Source of the DNA: Streptomyces flavofungini
Lineage (GTDB): Bacteria; Actinomycetota; Actinomycetes; Streptomycetales; Streptomycetaceae
Direction: 5' to 3'
Length of the DNA stretch: 64,000 nt
NCBI RefSeq assembly: GCF_014650815.1
Contig: NZ_BMVR01000007.1
Span: forward strand, 440,976-504,975
Shown here: positions 58,391-64,000 of the stretch, in pieces
How the letters are laid out: every line of letters begins with the position of its first letter
Position numbering within the stretch: the first letter of the stretch is position 1
Program-made: the position numbers and the translations under genes
Notes under the pieces: model-generated
Databases searched by the model: none
Seen by the model: the letters and a program-made list of their open reading frames with translations, nothing else
Told to the model about the DNA's origin: nothing

Positions 58391-59605
58391 CTATGCGGCG
58401 GCATTTTCGGGCGCGGCGGCAACGGCCTTGACGTCGGTGGCCGTTGTGCCGGCCGCCAGGCGGCGCTTGCGCTTCGGCATGCCGAAGGTCGGGTGCGCGA
58501 TGCTCCACAGGCTGCCCTTGAGGATGGCGGCCTTCAGTCGCGTGGCCTTCCGGCCGCCCAGGAACCAGGACTTCGCCCGTACGTCGCCGTCGACCATCTG
58601 GAAGATCGCGTCGTGCCGCCCGAGGCTGATGTGGTTGCCGACGTAGGTCTTCTTGACGTGCGGAACCCGGCGTCCGGTCAGTCGTGCCACGATCGCGTCC
58701 GTCGCCTGCATGTTGGTGTGTCCTGCCGAGGCGCAGGACATCGGCAGTGGTCGGCCGTTGTCGCCGATCGCGTACGCGCTGTCGCCCGCGGCGTAGATGT
58801 CCGGGTGCGAGAGCGAGCGCATGGTGTCGTCGACGACGATCCGTCCGTCCTCGGTGACCTCGAGACCGGCGGCGGCCGCGATGGGGCCGACGGCGAACCC
58901 GGCCGTCCACACGGTCGCGTCGGCAGGGAAGGAGGTGCCGTCCGCACCGACCGCGTGCGTCGCCCCGACGGCTTCGATGCCGGTGTGCTCGTGGACGGTG
59001 ATGCCCAGCCGGTCGAAGGCCTCGCGCAGGTGCAGTCCCGCGCCGGGGGAGAGCCAGGCTCCCAGCTCACCACGGGTGGCGAGCGCCACGGAGAGACCGG
59101 GGCGCGACTCGGCGATCTCGGTGGCGGTCTCGATGCCGGTCAGGCCACCGCCGACGACCAGCACGGTGCCGACGGTGCCCAGGCTGTCCAGGTGCGTGCG
59201 CAGCCGCAGCGCCGACGGCCGTCCCGCGACGTCGAAGGCGTGCTCGGCCACACCGGGGACACCGTGGTCGGCGGCCCGGCTGCCGAGCGTGTACAGCAGC
59301 GTGTCGTACCCGAGCTCGGCGTCACCGTCCGCACCCGTCACGGTGACGGTCCTGCACTCCGGGTCGATCGCGGTGACGCGCGCCACGCGCAGCCGTATCC
59401 CGGTGCCCGTGAAGACGTCGGCGAGCCGTCGGGGCGCGAGTTCCCGGCCCGCCGCGAGCTGGTGGTTGCGCATCCGCTCGACGAAGACCGGCTCGGCGTT
59501 GACGACGGTGATCTCGGTGTCGGCGGGCGAGAGGCGACGGGCCAGGCTCCCGGCGGCGAAGGCCCCGGCGTAACCGGCGCCGAGGACGAGGATGCGGTGC
59601 TTCAT
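58391..59605 (-). CDS. FAD-dependent NAD(P)H oxidoreductase (NDH-2-like)
   Basis: This 404-residue protein has two dinucleotide-binding motifs, VLGAGYAGAFAAGSLARR for FAD and VVGGGLTGIETATEIAE for NAD(P)H, and the C-terminal FAD site DIYAAGDSAYA. The type is NADH:quinone reductase-2, with TVWTAGFAVGPIA as in the family. The ribosome site is GGAGCC. It leads a three-gene operon with the SigJ-like factor and a membrane protein; ECF41 sigma factors commonly drive such a neighbour. Confidence 0.9.
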   Translation of the reverse strand: MKHRILVLGAGYAGAFAAGSLARRLSPADTEITVVNAEPVFVERMRNHQLAAGRELAPRRLADVFTGTGIRLRVARVTAIDPECRTVTVTGADGDAELGYDTLLYTLGSRAADHGVPGVAEHAFDVAGRPSALRLRTHLDSLGTVGTVLVVGGGLTGIETATEIAESRPGLSVALATRGELGAWLSPGAGLHLREAFDRLGITVHEHTGIEAVGATHAVGADGTSFPADATVWTAGFAVGPIAAAAGLEVTEDGRIVVDDTMRSLSHPDIYAAGDSAYAIGDNGRPLPMSCASAGHTNMQATDAIVARLTGRRVPHVKKTYVGNHISLGRHDAIFQMVDGDVRAKSWFLGGRKATRLKAAILKGSLWSIAHPTFGMPKRKRRLAAGTTATDVKAVAAAPENAAA

Positions 59606-59940
59606 GGTGTGGCTCCTGTCTGAGTCGCTTGTCCCTTGAGCGGGACAGCACGGCGATTCCTGACAGGAGCGGGGTGTGAGGTGGGTCACTGGGCCGGGTG
59701 CGGGTGCGGGTGCGGGTGCGGGTACGGGTGGCCTGGTCGCCGTCGAGCCACCGTGGTGGAGGTGGGGCCCGCGATGTCGAGGTCGGTGCTCGGGGCACGG
59801 GCGCGGTCAAGGAGAAGGCCAGCGTTGCCCTCGCCTCGACCGAGTCCTTCGGGGGCCGGACCGACACCTTCGCGGACTCCCGCCTCAGGGCAGCCCCGGA
59901 GAGGCGGAACAGCCAGGCCGGGACCAGCCCTGAGGACCGG
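59606..59940. other. Intergenic region with GGGTGC repeat
   Basis: About 335 bases upstream of the NDH-like gene. Apart from the hexamer repeat at 59696 nothing is recognised. Confidence 0.4.
59696..59725. repeat. Hexanucleotide repeat GGGTGC x4 plus variant
   Basis: Four exact GGGTGC units and one GGGTAC, 90 bases upstream of the NDH-like gene. It is prone to slippage; a role is not evident. Confidence 0.85.
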
Positions 59941-60585
59941 TCACTTGCGCCAGAACAGGTGGTGCGTCACGCCGCTCGGGCTGGGAACGACGTCCAGGTG
60001 GAACCGGTCGAGCAGCTCATCGGGGGACTCCCACAGCCGTACTCCGGACCCGAGCTTCACCGGCGAGACCGTCACATGCATGGTGTCGACGAGGTCGGCG
60101 TCGAGGAACTGCCGGATGGTGGTTGCCCCGCCGCCCAGGCGGACGTCCTTGCCCTGCGCCGCCTCCCGCGCCTGCTCGAGGACCGTGGCCGGGTCGCCGT
60201 CGACGAAGTGGAACGTGGTGTCGGACAGCGTGAACGAAGGACGCTTGTGGTGGGTCATGACGAACACCGGGGTGCGGAACGGGGGCTTGTCACCCCACCA
60301 GCCCTGCCACTCATGGTTGCGCCAGGGCCCACGCTGGGGCCCGAACTTGTTGCGGCCCATGATCTCGGCGCCGATGTTGCGGTCGTAGTCCCGCGTGAGG
60401 TAGTCGTCCAGGCCCCGGCTGCCCCCGGGGTCGGTGCGCATGGGCCAGCTCGCCGTGGCGCCGGCCCAGGCGAACAGCCGCTCGGGCTCGACATGACCGA
60501 ATGGCCTCTCGAGGGTCTGGTCTTCACCGGCACCGATGCCGTCACTTGAGACGTTGAAGTTCTGGACTCTCAGCAGCTGAGCCAT
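59941..60585 (-). CDS. Dihydrofolate reductase-fold / RibD C-terminal-like protein
   Basis: This 214-residue protein starts MAQLLRVQNFNVSSDGIGAG after a strong AGGAGG site. It has the RibD/DHFR-fold features IGAEIMGRNKFGPQRGPW, PVFVMTHHKRPSFTL, AAQGKDVRLGGGATTIRQFL and DTMHVTVSPVKLGSGVRLW. This is the common DHFR-family protein of actinomycetes, which uses NADPH on an unknown substrate. It is a stand-alone gene, divergent from a phosphotransferase gene. Confidence 0.92.
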   Translation of the reverse strand: MAQLLRVQNFNVSSDGIGAGEDQTLERPFGHVEPERLFAWAGATASWPMRTDPGGSRGLDDYLTRDYDRNIGAEIMGRNKFGPQRGPWRNHEWQGWWGDKPPFRTPVFVMTHHKRPSFTLSDTTFHFVDGDPATVLEQAREAAQGKDVRLGGGATTIRQFLDADLVDTMHVTVSPVKLGSGVRLWESPDELLDRFHLDVVPSPSGVTHHLFWRK

Positions 60586-60918
60586 GTGTTCCTCCTGTGC
60601 TGTCGACAACGGAGGTGAGACTTGCCGGGCCGGTAAAACTCATCGCTGTGTCCGTGACCGGCCAGAGACTGGGCTGTCCGATGCCCCGATCTGTGAGGTT
60701 TACGCGATTTGGGCAAGCTTCTGCGGTGACGTCGTCCCTCATCGATCTCGCCTTGGCCGTCCGTGAGCCCGGAACACTCCCACGTCGGCCGGCGCGACGG
60801 CCCGTGCGGAAGCGAGGGTCACGGCGTCGGAAAACCCCCGCGTCCGCAGGGGTGTTCCGACTCGTGGCTCGCTTGGGGCCCGGCCCGCGCGGGTCGACGT
60901 AGAAGTAGCCTGATCATC
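60586..60918. other. Intergenic region before the phosphotransferase gene
   Basis: About 330 bases with a hairpin at 60826-60861. No supported ORF. Confidence 0.4.
60826..60861 (+). terminator. Hairpin upstream of the phosphotransferase gene
   Basis: GTCGGAA-A-ACCCC pairs with GGGGT-G-TTCCGAC (12 bp with one A-G mismatch) around a 10-base loop. Its orphan position, 58 bases before the gene, suggests a terminator or attenuator. Confidence 0.55.
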
Positions 60919-61721
60919 ATGACGACTGAGGACGAGGCGCTGGTCGGCGGCATGGCGAACGTCGGGGCGGTCTTCCGCCGGGGTGCCCTGGTGGAACGCC
61001 CGGCGTCGCGCAACGCACCCGCCCTGCACGCCTATCTCCATGCGCTGAAGGAGCGCGGATTCGAGGCGGCGCCGACCCCTGTAGGTCTCGCCGAGGAAGG
61101 CCGTGAGCAACTGACCTTCATCCCCGGCGACGTGGGTCTACCGCCGTACCCGGACTGGGTGATGACGAAGGCCGCCCTGGAATCGCTGGGGCGCTTGCTG
61201 CGGCGCCTGCATGAGGCCAGCGCGACCGTCACGGTCGAAACCAGCTCCAAGTGGCCGAGCGATCTCGCCGACCCGCAAGGGGGGGGACGATGCTGTGCCA
61301 CAACGACGTGTGCCCGGACAACGTCGTCTTCCGCGGCGACCGTGCCGCTGCCCTGATCGATTTCGACATGGCAGCCCCGGGCCGTCCCCTCTGGGACGTC
61401 GCGATGACCGCCCGCTACTGGGCGCCCATGCTCGATCCCGCATCGGCAGCCGCTGTCTATCCCACCGGGCTGGATGTGCCCGCCCGGCTGCGGATCCTTG
61501 CCGACAGCTACGGCCTCTCGCCGCAGGACCGCGTCGAGTTGCCTGGCGTTGTCGAGCAGGCCACCGAGGTCTGCCGGGCCTTCGTCGCCCGGCGTGTGGC
61601 TGACGGTGACCCCGTCTATCTGCAGGCGCTGACCGAGCGCGGTGGATGGGAACGCTGGGACCGCGTGCAGACCTGGCTGGCGGACTGCCGCGAGACGTTC
61701 ACAGGCGCCCTGCTGAACTGA
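60919..61721 (+). pseudogene. Aminoglycoside phosphotransferase-family gene with a frameshift at a G8 run
   Basis: The first frame reads MTTEDEALVGGMANVGAVFR ... SSKWPSDLADPQGG, an APH N-lobe. After eight consecutive G at 61279-61286 it goes out of frame, and the C-lobe continues in another frame with the Brenner motif LCHNDVCPDNVV and IDFDMA. One base inserted (or two lost) at the run would restore a protein of about 267 residues. It may be a sequencing error, a real mutation, or slippage-based phase switching. TAGCCT lies seven bases before the ATG, so it may be leaderless. The substrate is unknown. Confidence 0.8.
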
Positions 61722-61909
61722 TTGAGGGCAGGTGGGTTGATCGATCCGCGAGTCTGGATCGTCACCGATCCATCCGAGAATTCCCCCAGTACGGCCAGTT
61801 ACTGAGGCAACTGAGTGTGTCCGCAGTCGGCTTGGCGTGCGGATTTTTGAGTCGTCGCGCCCAGCAGCAGTGCTCGCGATGCGCCTCGCGCGGCTGACAG
61901 ACTGCACAG

Positions 61910-62425
61910 ATGATCGACAATCTTCCCGCTGGCCTGCGGGCCCGACACCTTACTGACGAAGACCATCTCCGCGTGCTCGCCGTGCTGGACACGTGGTGGG
62001 GTGGCCTGAAGGGGGAGGCAGGGGCGAAGGAACGCGCGCTGCTTCTGCCCCGGCTGTACTTCCAGCACTTCACCACCACCAGTTTTCTGCTCGAACACGA
62101 CAGCGGAGAGATCGCCGCCTTCCTGGTCGGTTTCCGATCACAGACAGAGCCCGACACCGCTTATGTGCACTTCGTCGGCGTCGACCCGGCGCTGCACGGG
62201 CAAGGTGTCGGGCGTGCCCTCTACCGGGCCTTCTTCGAGCTCGCTCGGTCGCACGGGCGCCGTTACGTGCACTGCGTCACCAGCCCGGAGAACACTGCGT
62301 CGCAGGCATTCCACACCCGACTCGGCTTCACGGCCTCAGCCGTGAAGCCGGACTACGACGGCCCCGGATTCGACCGGGTGGCGTTCACCATCGACCTTTC
62401 CGCGGAGGCGGTGGCCATCCCCTGA
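61910..62425 (+). CDS. GNAT-family N-acetyltransferase
   Basis: This 171-residue protein has the GNAT fold with the acetyl-CoA loop VDPALHGQGVGRALYRAFFE (Q/R-x-x-G-x-G/A), VHFVGV before it and a C-terminal SQAFHTRLGFTASA. The N-terminal RHLTDEDHLRVLAVLDTWWG is typical of small-molecule acetyltransferases. No clear ribosome site. The substrate is unknown. Confidence 0.9.
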   Translation: MIDNLPAGLRARHLTDEDHLRVLAVLDTWWGGLKGEAGAKERALLLPRLYFQHFTTTSFLLEHDSGEIAAFLVGFRSQTEPDTAYVHFVGVDPALHGQGVGRALYRAFFELARSHGRRYVHCVTSPENTASQAFHTRLGFTASAVKPDYDGPGFDRVAFTIDLSAEAVAIP

Positions 62426-62590
62426 AGCGTGCTGCACAAGGCCGTGTTCGGGCAGGTCAGGGTCCGTGTGCGCGGTCGTCTGTGCCTGATGCGAGGCCGT
62501 GTTTGCGCAGCGGGCGACAGGCTGTGGGGCGTGTGCCGAGAGTGCCTGGTGGGGATGGTGAAGAGCCGGTTTGTGATTCAGAATGATGGG

Positions 62591-63133
62591 ATGGTCACGC
62601 TTGAGACTGCCCGTCTGATCCTCCGTCGCTGGCGTGAGGAAGACATCGCGCCCATGGCTGCCGTCAATGCCGACCCCGAGGTCATGCGGTGGATCCGTGA
62701 CGGCAGTGTCCGTGACGAAGAGCAGACTCGCCGCGGGGTCCGGGCATGGGAGAGCGAGTGGGAGTCACAGGGCTTCGGTCTGTTCGCCGTGGAGGTCCGG
62801 TCCACTGGCGAGCTGGCCGGGTTCACCGGCCTTTCGGTGCCCCACTTCTTGCCGGAGGTACTGCCGGCGGTTGAGGTCGGCTGGCGGCTGGGACGTTCCC
62901 ACTGGGGGCAGGGCTTGGCCACCGAGGCTGCTGCGGCCGCTGTACGGTTCGGGTTCGAAGAGCGAGGGCTGGAGCGGATCGTCAGCGTCACTCAAGTGGG
63001 CAACAACGCCTCCGAACGCATCATGGCCAAACTGGGGATGCATCCGGTCCGTGAGACCGTCCATCCCACCTGCGGTCGGCGCGTGCGCGTGTTCGAGTTG
63101 TCGTCGGACCAGTACGTCACCACCACTCGTTGA
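62591..63133 (+). CDS. GNAT-family N-acetyltransferase (RimJ/RimL type)
   Basis: This 180-residue protein starts MVTLETARLILRRWREEDIA, the usual opening of the RimJ/RimL-like group, with the acetyl-CoA loop GRSHWGQGLATEAAAAAVRF and the end NNASERIMAKLGMH. CAGAAT six bases upstream of the ATG suggests a leaderless mRNA; a longer frame from 62429 lacks support. The 3' end overlaps an IS3-type transposase remnant by 17 bp on the other strand. Confidence 0.9.
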   Translation: MVTLETARLILRRWREEDIAPMAAVNADPEVMRWIRDGSVRDEEQTRRGVRAWESEWESQGFGLFAVEVRSTGELAGFTGLSVPHFLPEVLPAVEVGWRLGRSHWGQGLATEAAAAAVRFGFEERGLERIVSVTQVGNNASERIMAKLGMHPVRETVHPTCGRRVRVFELSSDQYVTTTR

Positions 63134-63230
63134 CGGCGGCAACGAGGACGGCAGCCTTCGCGTGTTCGTAGGCGATCGGTGAGCGTTGTCCGAGGGCGGA
63201 GTGGCGGCGGACGGTGTTGTCAGCGGTGCA
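63117..63230 (-). mobile_element. IS3-family transposase C-terminal remnant
   Basis: Minus-strand frame ending NTVRRHSALGQRSPIAYEHA then KAAVLVAAVNEWW and a stop. RRHSxLGxxSPxxYE is the hallmark of the DDE integrase end of IS3-family OrfB. Only about 35 residues remain. It marks a past insertion next to the acetyltransferase. Confidence 0.75.
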
Positions 63231-63343
63231 GCCATCGAAAGAGGTCGAGCCGGGCCGCACGCTCACTGTCCCAGGCCCTGCGGCCGGGCAGGCCCTAGGC
63301 CTGCCCGGCGAGGGGATGCCTGCACGTCTCGGCGCGGCGGAAC

Positions 63344-64000
63344 TCACGGTTTGTGGGTTACCCAGAGCAGTTCCGCCGGCCAGCGGTGTGCCCAGTCGGG
63401 CGGGTCGGTTTCGTTGTAGCCGTTGGGTGTTCCGAGTTCGGGCCGCGGCTCGATGAGGTCGTCGATGATGAGACCCGCGCCGCGCAGGACCTTGACCCAG
63501 TCGCCGTAGGTGAGCTGATAGCTGGTCGCGCCGTCGCCTTCGGCGATGGTGTTCAGCCTGAAGTAGTCCTGCTGCAGCGTCGTGGTCACGCGGCTTGCGG
63601 CTTCGTCGTAGCAGGCTTCGAACCATGGGCTGGCGACGTTGAACACCAGGCGCCCACCGCGGCGCAGGATGCGTGCGGCCTGCGGGACGGCCAGGTGCGG
63701 GGGCGCCCAGCTGAGCCCACCGAAGTCGCAGAACACCAGGTCGAAGCTGTCGGCGGCGAAGGGGAGTTGTTCGGCGGCGCCTTGCACCAGCGGGTAGCGG
63801 GCCGCTCCCATCGCGCGGGCCGCTGCGGCGAGTTGGGCTTCGGACAGGTCGAGCCCGACCACGGTGGCGCCCTCGGCGGCGAGCGCCCTGGACCACTGGC
63901 CGGCGCCGCAGCCGAGTTCGAGGACACGCTTGCCGGTGACGTCGCCCAGGGCGTGCAGGTGTGCGTCGGGGATGGAGTACATGCCCCACAGCCGGGGTGC
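63344..64000 (-). CDS. SAM-dependent methyltransferase, 5' end outside window
   Basis: At least 218 residues, with the frame open to the window edge (WGMYSIPDAHLHALGDVTGK). Motifs are RVLELGCGAGQWSRALAA (I), VVGLDLSEAQLAAAARAMG (II), and FDLVFCDFGGLSWAPPHL. The family normally has about 50 residues before this WG block, so the true start lies beyond 64000. A small-molecule acceptor is likely. Confidence 0.88.
   Translation of the reverse strand, partial: APRLWGMYSIPDAHLHALGDVTGKRVLELGCGAGQWSRALAAEGATVVGLDLSEAQLAAAARAMGAARYPLVQGAAEQLPFAADSFDLVFCDFGGLSWAPPHLAVPQAARILRRGGRLVFNVASPWFEACYDEAASRVTTTLQQDYFRLNTIAEGDGATSYQLTYGDWVKVLRGAGLIIDDLIEPRPELGTPNGYNETDPPDWAHRWPAELLWVTHKP

Overview
The window comes from a high-GC actinomycete, almost certainly a Streptomyces or close relative. 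Third codon positions are strongly G/C, several genes appear to be leaderless, and the gene families are typical of the genus: a streptogrisin-type protease, a secreted Endo H-like GH18 enzyme, R61-type DD-peptidases, a LAL-family LuxR regulator and a cobalamin riboswitch of the metE type. The content is accessory: secreted enzymes, small regulators paired with one enzyme, transporters and broken genes. I see no rRNA, tRNA or CRISPR array.

1-5.6 kb: end of a class III aminotransferase; a TetR/MDR oxidoreductase divergent pair sharing a double-palindrome operator; a VOC protein; a small membrane protein; a LysR regulator; a streptogrisin-like protease. 5.6-13.7 kb: a candidate peptide or attenuation locus. 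A radical SAM protein diverges from a 10-codon ORF (MMYPPPTVGD) with a near-perfect Shine-Dalgarno, a 14-bp-stem hairpin and two ABC exporter half-transporters; a 920-aa LAL regulator converges on them. 14-24 kb: AraC and MDR genes, a VWA protein, a secreted protein, a Leu/Val dehydrogenase-family protein with its catalytic Lys replaced by Trp, a lipoprotein, a DD-peptidase, a SnoaL-like protein, a cyclophilin, and a ribbon-helix-helix antitoxin with a Fic-like partner.

24-25.9 kb: a decayed B12 locus. One cobalamin riboswitch on the minus strand leads into a frameshifted remnant of the metE N-terminus; a second on the plus strand points the other way and now leads only to a short ORF. 25.8-34.4 kb: a tautomerase, an SDR with a divergent HxlR regulator and twin palindromic operators, a Tat-exported amidohydrolase, Endo H, an HTH protein of foreign-looking base use, an MFS exporter with its XRE-cupin regulator, and an orphan EF-G domain IV-like protein. 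34.6-39.2 kb: a 1273-aa CHAT-protease protein and a methyltransferase.

39.6-54.0 kb: an apparent ~13-kb inversion. A DUF4232 lipoprotein is cut at about 40.207 kb and its missing tail lies on the opposite strand at 53.057-53.165 kb. Reciprocally, an erythromycin-esterase-like gene is cut at about 53.165 kb and its tail lies at 40.205 kb. The inverted segment carries a ricin-lectin/PI-PLC/GH18 mosaic protein and an operon of a radical SAM-HExxH metalloprotease fusion, an unknown protein and two paralogous glycosyltransferase-like proteins. A luciferase-like oxidoreductase and an acyl-CoA-dehydrogenase-fold flavoprotein follow. 54.2-64 kb: two serine beta-lactamase-fold enzymes, an NDH-2-like oxidoreductase/SigJ-like sigma factor/membrane-protein operon, a DHFR/RibD-like protein, a phosphotransferase gene frameshifted at a G8 run, two GNAT acetyltransferases, an IS3-type transposase tail and a methyltransferase running off the end.
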